Positions 54,420-63,849 of a DNA stretch of 64,000 nt are shown piece after piece. Source of the DNA: Scilla litardierei (Eukaryota > Streptophyta > Magnoliopsida > Asparagales > Asparagaceae); the NCBI GenBank assembly GCA_030789695.1, contig CM061139.1, positions 200,047,641 through 200,111,640 on the forward strand, written 5' to 3'. How positions within the stretch are numbered: position 1 is the stretch's first letter; every line of letters begins with the position of its first letter. The notes under the pieces are model-generated. The model did no database searches. It saw nothing but the letters and a program-made list of their open reading frames with translations, and was not told the DNA's origin. A program made the translations under genes and the position numbers.

Positions 54420-54965
54420 TCATATTCATCAAATATGATATTGAAGCCATTTTCCATAATCTGACCAACACTTAAGAGATTGTGAGAAATCTCGGGATTA
54501 AAATAAATATGTTTAATGACCATGTTTTCTTTTGGACACACATCAACATCTCCTACTCCTGCAACCATAGTTTTCTGATTGTTACTAAGTTATACTTCCT
54601 TTCTTGGTATTTTCTCCATAGAGACAAATAAACTCTTATCTTATGTCATATGGTTTGAACATGCAGAATCTAAATACCAAAGCGAATGTGTCTTACCAGA
54701 TTTTGATCCAATGGAGGGCATGAACACCAATTCATTATCTGTTGGAACTTCTTCGTTGATATGTGCTTGATGATTGCTACTCTTTGCCTTGCAATCCTTA
54801 ATGTTCATATCTCATGCAATGATAACACTTGGGGGGCAGATTGTTCTTGTACCAAAATTTTTGCACACTATGATTTTCTCTGCCACAGTGTGAACACCCC
54901 TTAAAGACAACATCTTTCCCTTTGCCATTCTCTTGATAATCTCTTCCTCTTGGAGCTGGAGGAGT
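54420..54965 (-). pseudogene. Copia E gag end and protease relic
   Basis: The minus strand has a decayed nucleocapsid with CSHCGRENHSVQKFW and CYHCMRYEH-like knuckles (54900-54810), then SACSNHM-like protease sequence near 54650. A short plus-strand frame here is a shadow. Upstream it is continuous with 55947-56097 across the hAT-like insertion. Confidence 0.7.
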
Positions 54966-55946
54966 CAGTGTTCTAAATATCAGATATCGGTTGCATATCG
55001 GCCTATGAAATTTGATATCGGATTGCAGATATCGGGGATATATCTGGGATATATCGGGGATATTGACTAAATATCAGAGTATCATATCGGAGGCTTAAAA
55101 CGGATGACATATGCAAACATATATGTTTCTAAGCAGATATAAACTATCCTAATCCAAATAAAAGTATATATTGAGTATATTTCTCTCATCAAACATGAAT
55201 ATCGGGAATATTGACTAAATATCAGATTGTTATAGTTGGAGATCAGATATCCAAATAAGAGTCACGAATAAGCTCAAAAATGAAAAAAAATTACCTTGAG
55301 CACCGATTGAGCACCAAGGAAGAGTCTCCAAGCAGCTAAATGACCGGCAGTGATTGCCTGAGAGGAGAAGACGGAAGGAGGAGTTGGCGCTCACTGTGAG
55401 CATCAATAGCTGAAGGAAAAAATTGAAAACTGAAAACATCGGAAAAATTGGAAAATTGAAAAATTGAAAAAATTGAAAAAAAAATTACGTGTGGCTCCTA
55501 GCTCCGAGATGACAGGTGATCAACTTGAGCGGCTCCCACACGTGAGAAGATCAGCGACGACGGCAATAAATCACCTCCAATCAGTTCGAAAGAAAGGGGG
55601 AGTCGACGAAGGGGCCGAAGGTCGCTGCAAATTTTATACTTTTTCACTTGAATTTTCTCTTTCGTCAAATGCAATCGCATCCTTCGAACATAAAAGAAAT
55701 TGGGTAAAGGTTCGGGTCGGATCCATTGTGCGGTCACCCATCAACCCATGCAACGAATTTTGGCTGATATCGGCCGATGTTTTGAATAGAATTATCGGCC
55801 TATTTATCGGCCTATACATCGGATATCGGCCGATATGAACTCAAAAACCGAAAACTGCAATGAAGTAGCGAATGTCGTATCGTCTTTGTAATATTTCCGA
55901 TATAGCAGCCAATATATCGGATTGCACACCGATATTTAGAACACTG
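54966..55946. mobile_element. hAT-like non-autonomous DNA transposon (981 bp)
   Basis: Perfect 16-bp terminal inverted repeats: CAGTGTTCTAAATATC at the left end and GATATTTAGAACACTG at the right end. The flanks GGAGGAGT (54958-54965) and GGATGAGT (55947-55954) form an 8-bp target duplication with one mismatch, the hAT hallmark. Subterminal regions are packed with GATATCGG / CCGATATC motifs in both orientations, as expected for hAT transposase binding sites. The interior frames (for example 55464-55838) show no transposase domain, so mobility would depend on a transposase encoded elsewhere. It sits inside copia E gag. Confidence 0.88.
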
Positions 55947-56097
55947 GGATGAGTATATCTACCACCTCTGCCACCTTTATGCCAGAATCTTTGCCAGCTT
56001 CTTCCTGTTTGATTTCTTGAGCCATTTGATCTGCCGGTTTCACTTGAGGATATGCCATTGTTCATAGGAGTGCTTCTGACAACCCTTGAATGAAATG
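55947..56097 (-). pseudogene. Copia E gag segment between the hAT-like element and copia B
   Basis: The minus strand reads NNGISSSETGRSNGSRNQTG and SWQRFWHKGGRGGRY, a basic glycine-rich linker before the zinc knuckle typical of copia gag. It ends at the AAATG duplication of copia B. Confidence 0.75.
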
Positions 56098-56209
56098 TAT
56101 TGAGTGTTATTGTATTAGGGTGTGTGTGTAAAGCAAAGTAAGGGATATTATAAATATGAGGGGTTAGCTCATTTGTGGGCTAATCACACTTTCCCCCAAA
56201 ACTTCTACA
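56098..56209 (+). repeat. 5' LTR of copia B
   Basis: 112 bp, TATTGAGTGTTATTG to AACTTCTACA, containing ATATTATAAATATGAG as a probable promoter. Confidence 0.95.
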
Positions 56210-56222
56210 TGGTATCAGAGCC
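56210..56222 (+). other. Primer binding site of copia B (tRNA-iMet type)
   Basis: TGGTATCAGAGCC follows the 5' LTR directly. Confidence 0.93.
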
Positions 56223-56298
56223 CTAGAAAAAAAAACCCAAAACCTAACCGACGCCTCCACCTGCTGCGCCTCCACCCGCGGCCACCCACATCTCCACC

Positions 56299-56416
56299 GC
56301 CGCCACCTGCGGCATCCCCCGCCTGCGCCGCTGCTTGCGTAGGCCGCAGCAGCAGCCGCCGCCACCTGCGGCATCCCCCGCCTGCGCCGCTGCTTGCGTA
56401 GGCCGCAGCCGCCGCA
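56299..56416. repeat. 59-bp tandem duplication in the copia B leader
   Basis: Two copies, about 59 bp apart, of a segment containing CACCTGCGGCATCCCCCGCC and CTGCTTGCGTAGGCCGCAG. GC-rich; lies between the primer site and gag. Confidence 0.85.
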
Positions 56417-56793
56417 GCCTGCTGCACCGCCGTCCAAGGCCGCCGACGAAGCAGCGGTACTCGACGTCGGAACTCGCCATCGGAATCGGGAAACGAAACG
56501 GATAGGAAACCCTAAGGGGAGGAACGAAGGAACAGAGGGGGAAAGGACAACCCACCTCTTAGAAAGCACCGGAAGCGAGGATCGCGGCTGATTCGCTGCC
56601 TTGCTGCCGCTGCCCGCATCTGATTCTCTGCTACAAAGGGGAATCCTAAAGAAAACCCTAACCCTAGATCTATGGTAGAGCCATGAAGATGACTCCATAG
56701 ATTTACGGTTAGGGTATGACCTAGAAGAGGAGAAGGAGAAGTAGATCTGCGGATCTAAGAAGGGAGAAAGGAGAGATCTACGGATCTAGAGAG

Positions 56794-58090
56794 ATGGGGG
56801 ACAATCTCACCTCAGCTGACATGAAGGCCTTCATTGGAGAGATAACGAAGCTGCTTGCTTCGAAGGAGTTGGGATCCTCGAGTGGATCGGCGCCTTCACG
56901 TCCCGTGCAGAAGCTGGAATTGATGCCCAATGATGTGAAATTGGAAGGGACGAAGAATTACCTCAGTTGGTCCAGGAGGGTGCTTCTCATTCTGAGGTCG
57001 AAGGGGTTATAAGGCGTCGTTCTAGGTTCATGCAAGGAACCGCTGGACAGGGATGGGGATGATTGGAAAGTCTGGAGTATCACCGATGGTTCCACCCATT
57101 CTCTCTGGTGGCGGCTTGGTTGATGACATCGATGGTTCCATCCATTGCTGGGATGGTGGAGGCCATAGAGAGTGCTGCGGGGATATGGAGTATGGTGGAG
57201 AAAATGTACTCTGGAGCAGGGAATGTGATGCTTATGATGGAGGTTCAGGGCAAGGTCAACACCTTGAAGCAGGGGGAGATGACTATTCTAGCCTACTCTG
57301 CGGAGTTGAAAAGGCTTTGGTCAGAGTTAGATCACTATGACCCTATTGATCTGCCTGATCCTAGGAGCGCTGCGATACACAGGAAGTGGGTGGAGCGTAG
57401 GCGTGTGACACACTTTCTGAGGAACCTGAATGGAGACTTTGAGGTCAGGAGGGCGAGTATGTGTCACCTATCCTCTATCCCATCCCTGGAGGATGCCATA
57501 GCTGCAATGGCACAGGAGGAGACCAGACTGAGGGTCATGAAGGATGAGGGTACTCAGGTCACTCGGGCTGCACTGGCTGTACCGGCAGTGGCAGTAGTGA
57601 GCGAGGATCGAGAGTGCTACACATGTGGGGTGAAGGGGCACCTAAGCATTAGCTGCCCACACAAGTGCAGTGGACGAGGACGTGGCGCAGGAGGCAGAGG
57701 AGTAGGTCGTTGGGGCTGTGGAGGCCGTGGACGAGGTCGCGGCGGCCCACGGGCCAACTTTGCTACCGCTGACGGACGACAGGAGACAGTGATGATCGAG
57801 GCCACGCCAGCTGAGGCTTCAGATCTAGAGCAGCGGAGACAGTCCAGGTCTACTATTGAGAGCTCGGAGAGTCATGCAGACCAGACTGTGGATATTGCCT
57901 CGCCATTCGGTAACTTTGCCCACTTCGCTCACACAGGCTCAGGTAACCGATTAGCCCTTTCATGTAGAGATCATATAGAGTGGATTATTGACTCAGGTGC
58001 ATCTAGTCATGTGTCAGGAGCATATAGACAATTTTCCACATATAAACCAATACCATTCATGAAACCGTTCAGACAGCTGATGGCACATCC
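56794..58090 (+). pseudogene. Copia B gag and protease start
   Basis: Gag starts MGDNLTSADMKAFIGEI at 56794. A TAA at 57010 and an indel near 57080-57110 break it relative to copia A. The next frame (from 57063) continues MVEKMYSGAGNVMLMMEVQG, YSAELKRLWSEL and FLRNLNGDFEVRR, with the zinc knuckle CYTCGVKGHLSISC, an RG-rich tail and the protease WIIDSGASSHVSG. A second shift follows YRQFSTYK near 58045, where copia A reads on. Three disabling changes therefore precede the long open pol frame. Confidence 0.92.
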
Positions 58091-58510
58091 CAACCCATTA
58101 GAGGGATTGGTACTATTCAGTGCACTCCCTCCATACGCCTCTCTTCAGTCCTTCACGTCCCATCATTTCCAGTCAACCTCTTATCTGTTGGCTCTATTGT
58201 TGATGATCTCGACTGTAGCATTACTTTTGACTCTACTCATTGTGTGTTGCAGGAAAGGAAGATTGGGAGGAGGCTTGGGACTGGCGTCAGGCGTGATGGA
58301 CTGTGGTATCTTGACAGAGCTAGTGGGGATGCTGCACTGGCTGTCGTTGGTGGAGAAAAGGAAAGGGATGTACTTTTGTTACATTGTCAGTTGGGACACT
58401 TGCCTTTTGATATTTTGAGAAAAATGTATCCCGATGTTTTGAATAGAGTGAATGAAATGAATTTGAAATGTGATGCATGTGAATTTGGGAAACACACTAG
58501 GAAGTCATAA
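58091..58510 (+). pseudogene. Copia B protease end and GAG-pre-integrase
   Basis: The frame at 58244-58510 reads RKIGRRLGTGVRRDGLWYLD, LLLHCQLGHLPFDIL and KCDACEFGKHTRKS. It ends in a TAA at 58508-58510, where copia A reads TSYPS. It is in the same phase as the long frame starting at 58517, so one nonsense codon separates them. The region before 58244 continues the protease in this phase after the frameshift near 58045. Confidence 0.88.
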
Positions 58511-58516
58511 CCTAGT

Positions 58517-61321
58517 GTGGGGATGAGGAGTGTAGAGAAATTTCATCTTATTCACTCAGATGTTTGGGGGCCCTGCCCAGTGACTTCAGTGAGTGGGTTC
58601 AGGTGGTTTATCACCTTCATAGATTGTCATTCTCGGATGACATGGCTTTATATGATGAAAAACAAAGGCGAAGCGTTGAAGTGTTTTCAGGACTTCCATA
58701 GAAGTGTCAGAAATACGTATGAAGCCAAGATCCGTGTCTTGAGAACGGATAATGGGACAGAGTATGTAAACAGGGAGTTTGCATCTTACCTATCTGAGAG
58801 TGGGATAACTCATCAAACCACCTGCCCCAACACCCCCCAACAGAACGGAGTTGCTGAAAGGAAAAATAGACACTTGTTGGAGGTAACTAGGTCACTCATG
58901 CTCACCATGAATGTACCTAAGATATTGTGGAGCGAAGCAGTGATGACATCCACATATCTTATCAACAGGATGCCTTCACGGATCCTTGGTATGAAGTCTC
59001 CATGTGAGATTCTTATGGGAAAGAACACTTTTGTAGTTCCACCAAAAGTGTTCGGATGCACATGCTTTGTGAAGGATCATAGACCTTCTGTGGGGAAGCT
59101 GGATGCTCAGGCAATTAAATGCATATTTGTTGGGTATCCTTCAAATCAGAAAGGCTATAGGTGTTGGAGTCCCTCAGAAAGGAGGCTGTTTGTGAGCATG
59201 GATGTGACGTTCAGGGAGACTGAACCTTTTTATGGAGGACTGACAGATTCTACGTCAGTATTTGATACTGGGGCCTCTCCAAGCACAGTAGGAGTTGGTC
59301 GAGAGGGGGAGACTGATGACAGGAGGGTAGTGGTTGGACTTATACCGTGTCCTGTCAACCCTACTGGTACTGGTCCTGATAGCAGGGAGGAAGAAAGGAC
59401 CTTGGTGGAAGAGGAGGAAGACAGGCTGTACGGCAGGAAATATAGCAGGAGACAGAAGGATAGTCTGGGCGATGGAGAACAACAAGAAGACATCTTCCCC
59501 ACTGAAGAACCACTAGCTCCACTGCCCCATGTCGAGATTGATCAGTCTATCACGCCTGCTCGAGTCCCGACCTCCTTACTGCCTTCCTCTCCTACCACGG
59601 ATGGTAACCTTTCTTTGCCTTCCTCTAGTTTAGATCTTCCACTTGCATCTCGTAGGGAGCCTCGTATCAATGCCGGCAGGCCTCCTGTACGGTATGGATA
59701 TGAGACTGATATTGCTAATCATGTCTCCTATGCCTCTCTTACTCCTGCATATATGGCTATCATTGCATCCTTACAGTCTATCCCTATACCAAGTGATTGG
59801 CGAGTGGCAAAGCAACATCCCCAGTGGAAGAAAGCAATGCTCGAAGAACTTGAGGCACTGGAGAAGAACAAGACATGGAGACTTGTCTCACTTCCAGCAG
59901 GGAAGAAGGCTGTGGGCTGCAAGTGGGTATTCACTATTAAGCAAACTTCAGAAGGGAAGGTGGACAGGTACAAGGCGAGGTTGGTTGCCAAGGGCTACAG
60001 CCAGACTTATGGGATTGATTATGATGAGATATTTGCCCCGGTGGCAAAGATGATTACTGTGAGAGTACTAATATCCTGTGCAGCAAATTTTGGATGGAAA
60101 TTGCATCAGTTGGATGTAAAAAATGCCTTCTTGCATGGAGACTTACAGGAGGAGGTATACATGGAGGTTCCACCTGGCTTCGACACACAACAGACAGTGG
60201 GAAAGGTGTGTAGACTGGACAAGTCCTTGTATGGGCTGAAACAATCTCCAAGGGCATGGTTCGACAGGTTCAGGCGTGCAGTCATCACTATGGGCTACAA
60301 GCAGAGTAATGGTGATCATACTGTATTCTATAGAAATTCAGGACAGCGGATTACTCTTTTGGCTGTGTATGTTGATGACATTATTATCACTGGAGATGAT
60401 GAAGAGGGAATCTCTCACTTGAAGGTGAGATTGGCGAGAGAATTTGAGGTCAAGGACCTTGGACAGTTGGGATACTTCCTTGGACTGGAGATTGCCAGGT
60501 CCAGGAAGGGTATAGTTCTCTCACAGAGGAAGTATGCACTGGATCTTCTGGCTGAGACTGGTATGTTGGGGTGTCGTCCAGCAGTTACTCCTATTGATCA
60601 GAATCATAGGTTGCATTCACAATCAGGGGAGCCAGTGGACAAAGAGAGGTACCAGAGACTTGTTGGACGCCTCATCTACTTATGCCATACCAGACCTGAC
60701 ATTGCCTATGCTATCAGTGTGGTAAGTAGGTACATGCATGATCCTAGGACTGGACATATGGAGGCAGTCTTCAGGATACTGAGGTATCTGAAGAATAGTC
60801 CAGGAAAAGGCATATTATTTGGTAGTCATGGTCACATGAATGTGACAGGCTATTGTGATGCAGATTGGGCCAGTTGCCTAGATGATAGGAGATCGACTTC
60901 GGGCTACTGTGTGTTTGTCGGGGGCAACTTGGTCTCTTGGCGCAGCAAGAAGCATGATTTGGTGGCTCGTTTCACTGCAGAGGCAGAGTATCGTGCTATG
61001 GTACTTAATACCTGTGAGATGATCTGGTTGAGATCACTCCTACATGAGCTACGCCTGCTGAGAGAAGGACCATTGCGGTTGTTGTGTGATAACAAGTCAG
61101 CAATTAATATTGCCAACAACCCAGTGCAACATGATAGAACGAAGCACATAGAGATTGACAGGTTCTTCATTAAAGAGAGACTGGACAAGAAACAGTTGGA
61201 GATCTCCTATATTACCTCTGGACAGCAACTAGCAGATTGCCTTACGAAGGGGTTAAACTCTAAAGGAGTAGAGGATGCTTGTAACAAGATGTGCATGATA
61301 AATATCTTTTGCTCATCTTGA
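58517..61321 (+). CDS. Copia B integrase, reverse transcriptase and RNase H
   Basis: A 934-codon frame without stops. Integrase: HSDVWGPCPVTSVSGF, VLRTDNGTEYVN, PQQNGVAERKNRHLLE. An acidic linker with EEEEDRLYGRKYSRR follows. RT: NKTWRLVSLPAGKK, YKARLVAKGYSQTYGIDYDE, DVKNAFLHGDLQEEVYMEVP, KSLYGLKQSPRAW and the catalytic YVDDIIITGDD. RNase H: CDADWASCLDDRRSTSGYC, TAEAEYRA and LLCDNKSAI. It copies and integrates element RNA. The ATG at 58517 is simply the first after the nonsense codon, not the natural start. The frame ends 7 bp before the 3' LTR, in the usual place. Confidence 0.95.
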   Translation: MGMRSVEKFHLIHSDVWGPCPVTSVSGFRWFITFIDCHSRMTWLYMMKNKGEALKCFQDFHRSVRNTYEAKIRVLRTDNGTEYVNREFASYLSESGITHQTTCPNTPQQNGVAERKNRHLLEVTRSLMLTMNVPKILWSEAVMTSTYLINRMPSRILGMKSPCEILMGKNTFVVPPKVFGCTCFVKDHRPSVGKLDAQAIKCIFVGYPSNQKGYRCWSPSERRLFVSMDVTFRETEPFYGGLTDSTSVFDTGASPSTVGVGREGETDDRRVVVGLIPCPVNPTGTGPDSREEERTLVEEEEDRLYGRKYSRRQKDSLGDGEQQEDIFPTEEPLAPLPHVEIDQSITPARVPTSLLPSSPTTDGNLSLPSSSLDLPLASRREPRINAGRPPVRYGYETDIANHVSYASLTPAYMAIIASLQSIPIPSDWRVAKQHPQWKKAMLEELEALEKNKTWRLVSLPAGKKAVGCKWVFTIKQTSEGKVDRYKARLVAKGYSQTYGIDYDEIFAPVAKMITVRVLISCAANFGWKLHQLDVKNAFLHGDLQEEVYMEVPPGFDTQQTVGKVCRLDKSLYGLKQSPRAWFDRFRRAVITMGYKQSNGDHTVFYRNSGQRITLLAVYVDDIIITGDDEEGISHLKVRLAREFEVKDLGQLGYFLGLEIARSRKGIVLSQRKYALDLLAETGMLGCRPAVTPIDQNHRLHSQSGEPVDKERYQRLVGRLIYLCHTRPDIAYAISVVSRYMHDPRTGHMEAVFRILRYLKNSPGKGILFGSHGHMNVTGYCDADWASCLDDRRSTSGYCVFVGGNLVSWRSKKHDLVARFTAEAEYRAMVLNTCEMIWLRSLLHELRLLREGPLRLLCDNKSAINIANNPVQHDRTKHIEIDRFFIKERLDKKQLEISYITSGQQLADCLTKGLNSKGVEDACNKMCMINIFCSS

Positions 61322-61328
61322 GGGGGAG

Positions 61329-61440
61329 TATTGAGTGTTATTGTATTAGGTTGTGTGTGTAAAGCAAAGTAAGGGATATTATAAATATGAGGGGTTAGCT
61401 CATTTGTGGGCTAATCACACTTTCCCCCAAAACTTCTACA
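61329..61440 (+). repeat. 3' LTR of copia B
   Basis: 112 bp with one visible difference from the 5' LTR (TTAGGTTG against TTAGGGTG). Preceded by the polypurine tract AGGGGGAG. Confidence 0.95.
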
Positions 61441-62073
61441 AAATGTATGATTTATACTACCATCCTTCTTTTCTCTATCAATTCTGTCACCACGTGCAGA
61501 AAGTGAACCAAGTAGCTCACGTGTTGTGTAGATGGAAAGATCATTAAGACTCCTCAATCACTTCAGCTACAAAATTAAACTTTGGTGGCAAACTCCTCAA
61601 CACCTTCTCTATAACATTTTGCTATCCAATATCTTCTCCCAAGGCTCTCATTTGGTTAACCTGGAGAAGTAATCTTGTACTGATTAAGAGGTCTTCATCT
61701 TCATGGTTTCAAAATCTCTTCTCAACTTTTAAAGCTTCACTGTAATGACTTTTTGAGATACAAGAAACTCCTTTTAAAATTTCCCAAGCTTTTTTGGCTC
61801 TTTCAGCATTCATTAGTCTTGGAAAGCTGGTTGTGTATACAGCTTACTGGATAAGAGAAAGGGCCTTCACATCCTTCCTGATCTTCTCCTTGTGTGCATT
61901 TCTCTGAGCAGTAATCGCACCTTCTGCTAGATCACACCGTCTTCAATGTGCTCCCAAACATCTTGAGAAATGAAGTAGGTCATCATCTTGATACTCCAAT
62001 GTTGATAGTTGATATTGTTGTCCTTGTTGCTCAATATCGGAAGATGGGAGATGGATGAACGGCTGGAATCCAT
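61441..62073 (-). pseudogene. Copia E gag N-terminal half
   Basis: The start codon at 62073-62071 opens MDSSRSSISHLPILSNKDN, then NINYQHWSIKMMTYFIS and VWEHIEDG, the copia gag start (L.G.NY..W...M...L). After shifts, LGEDIG and VIEKVLRSLPPKFNFV follow near 61620-61560, matching the UBN2 capsid. Multiple stops are present. It breaks at the AAATG duplication of copia B and resumes at 56097. Confidence 0.85.
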
Positions 62074-62089
62074 GGCTTAAAATCAACTG

Positions 62090-62102
62090 GGCTCTGATAC
62101 CA
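62090..62102 (-). other. Primer binding site of copia E (tRNA-iMet type)
   Basis: GGCTCTGATACCA, reverse complement of TGGTATCAGAGCC, lies 3 bp from the right LTR. Confidence 0.92.
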
Positions 62103-62105
62103 CTT

Positions 62106-62449
62106 TGTTGTTTAAGTGAATCTGGAAAAATAGATCATCAGATGATCAACTCAGGGTTTTTGTAGTCCCTTTGTGATCAATTGAGAGAGATCTAGAAAAA
62201 TTATTGTAGGAAGAAAATGAAGAACATATATTTAAAAACAAGGAGCAACAAGATCAGATTTTTCTTATTCATAAGAAGATGAATTACATGAAGAGAGATA
62301 ATTTAGAGATCTTTTGTTACAGATCATCATGGCTAAATCTAAGAAAAACAGAATTTCAAAATACAATTTAAATTTGAAAAGATTTGCTCTGATCTTGGGC
62401 TTAACTGCTGCTTGATTTGAGCCTAAAATTTTACTGAATTAGGCTAACA
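62106..62449 (-). repeat. 5' LTR of copia E
   Basis: 344 bp from TGTTGTTTAAGTGAATCTGG to GGCTAACA. Partner of 51347-51697. Confidence 0.88.
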
Positions 62450-62916
62450 AACCCTTACTGTCCAGATCTCTCAAACATAATATGAGATCCTTTTGAGCCT
62501 GCACTCCTGATGCTCCACTACACATGCATCCTCTTTACGTATAAATGCTTTAACAGCTTCCTGTGGTATGCCACCATGTATTATATTTTAGAGGATTGTC
62601 CCATATGACATGTACCAAACATCATTTTCATTCACCATCTTTATCAAATTCCATTCATTTTGTACACATAACTGATGGCACCTCTTCATCTGCACTTGTC
62701 AAAGGGTTGTTTCATACTGATTATTCGTTGTCATTACACGATGTATTATATGTTTCAAAGTTCCAACTTGCCTTTCATTTATCATTCAGCTTAAAACTGC
62801 TCAATTATTTTCTATCCTTCCTATCGTGTATTTTAAAACTTGTAAACTGTGATGATGATTGGTTCGGAGCATGGAAGAGGTGTAAATTATTTGGATACTG
62901 GTGCCACTAGGGTTTG
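62450..62916 (+). pseudogene. Copia G protease relic
   Basis: The frame 62563-62910 has HMTCTKHHFHS, FVHITDGTSSSALVKGL and LSLHDVLYVSKFQLAFHLS, matching the copia protease pattern DHMTG...F......V.IADGT...V.G.G......L..VLYVP.F..NLLS. It ends with GRGVNYLDTGA-like sequence, equivalent to the start of GAG-pre-integrase (G..R.GLYYLD). It continues copia G from 51278-51346. Confidence 0.72.
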
Positions 62917-63340
62917 ATGATAAAAAGGATGGGAAAAGATGAGATTTTTAGGGTTTTGGAGAGAGAGATTTCGGAAAAGAGTGGGGTTTAGGGTGAAAAG
63001 AGGGGATTTGGGGAAAAAGAAGGATTTTTATTGATAAAAACTGAAATATAAAATATAAATTTAGCCACATTAGAGATGAGGCCGCTCTCCTAGCTTTTCC
63101 TTCTAAATGAAAGCCTAAATCTCCAAATTAGGGCTCATGGACGACCAGTAAAATATTCTTCTCACAAATCAAGTATGAAAACCCCCCTAGCCAGCCCTAG
63201 CTCCAATAAAGAGAAAATTGCATAAAATTGCAGATTTACGAAAAAGCCACTAATACTGAAAGTTGCAAAAAGACACCTAAGATTCAAAAATTCCGAAAAT
63301 GCCACTGAGGAGTCTAAATGCAAAATGCATTAGTTTACTG
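62917..63340 (-). repeat. LTR remnant of a gypsy or gag-only element, inside copia G
   Basis: It begins near TGATGATAAAAAGG, contains GATAAAAACTGAAATATAAA, TTAGAGATGAGGCCGCTCTCC and CCGAAAATGCCAC blocks. These correspond to the reversed LTRs of the gag-only family (for example 35597-35944 read backwards). No internal sequence follows on either side, so a solo LTR is likely. Exact ends and target duplication were not resolved. Confidence 0.6.
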
Positions 63341-63419
63341 CATCCATCTCTGATATACCATCCCAATGGTGTTATCTTCTTAACCATCCCTCCTTACAGA
63401 AGTTGTGTCAAGGGGTAAT
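63341..63419 (+). pseudogene. Copia G GAG-pre-integrase relic
   Basis: The plus strand reads SQWCYLLNHPSLQKLCQGVI, matching the pattern LWH.RLGHPS...L..L. This shows that copia G continues after the LTR remnant, until another insertion starts at 63420. Confidence 0.7.
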
Positions 63420-63766
63420 TGTTGAATTCGATAGGAAATGGTAGGTATTTGAGGAATAAAGGAGGATTTTTTTCGAAAACAAAGTGAAAATACAAGATAA
63501 GGGTTTCAATTAGAGATGAAACCACTCTTCTACCCTTTGATTGAAGATAAAGAGCCAACTCTCCTCATTCTACTATTAATCTACTCCTAACCTTTCTTCT
63601 TTTTTTCCATATTCTAGATAATATTAGCCCTAACTGTCCCTCTCAATTTAAAGGGCCGATTTACCCAATATTACAAAAGATGGCATTATGGCCCAAAATA
63701 ACAAGTTTGCCAATAGAGCCCGTAAACTACCAAACTACCACCAGGTGGCCGCACCTCCATCCCAAC
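63420..63766 (-). repeat. 3' LTR of the terminal gag-only-type element
   Basis: About 347 bp. Shares blocks with other LTRs of the family (TTAGAGATGAAACCACTC, AGGGCCGATTTACCC). The partner LTR is outside the window, so ends are set by TG...CA and the adjoining stub. Confidence 0.65.
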
Positions 63767-63849
63767 ACTACATCCTGAAGAACCACAATGTCCTTAAGGT
63801 GGTGTGCGACATCCGTGGGTGCGCTATTCCAAATGAGGGTGATTGTTCC

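Larger units (their letters stand above)
56098..61440 (+). mobile_element. Copia B (Ty1/copia, 112-bp LTRs), young, nested in copia E
   Basis: LTRs 56098-56209 and 61329-61440 are 112 bp each with one visible difference. The target duplication AAATG (56093-56097 and 61441-61445) is perfect. Ends are TA...CA. The primer site TGGTATCAGAGC starts at 56210 and a polypurine tract AGGGGGAG ends at 61328. The polyprotein (56794-61321) has gag, protease, integrase, RT and RNase H, with a stop and a frameshift in gag, a shift in protease and one stop before integrase. Total length is 5,343 bp. It is in the same family as copia A. Confidence 0.97.
51347..62449 (-). mobile_element. Copia E, reverse, interrupted by a hAT-like element and by copia B
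   Basis: LTRs lie at 51347-51697 and 62106-62449, clearly diverged from each other. The flanks are AACTC (51342-51346) and AACCC (62450-62454), a 5-bp duplication with one mismatch. The primer site (GGCTCTGATACCA, 62090-62102) and gag start (62073) lie inside the right LTR. Coding order on the minus strand is gag (62073-61441, then 56097-54420), protease, integrase, RT, RNase H (to about 51780). Removing copia B and the hAT-like element gives a copia of about 4.8 kb. Confidence 0.92.

Noticed and set aside
57053..57340. Alternative frame over copia B gag
   Set aside because: It is a shadow of the real gag frame at 57063 onward.
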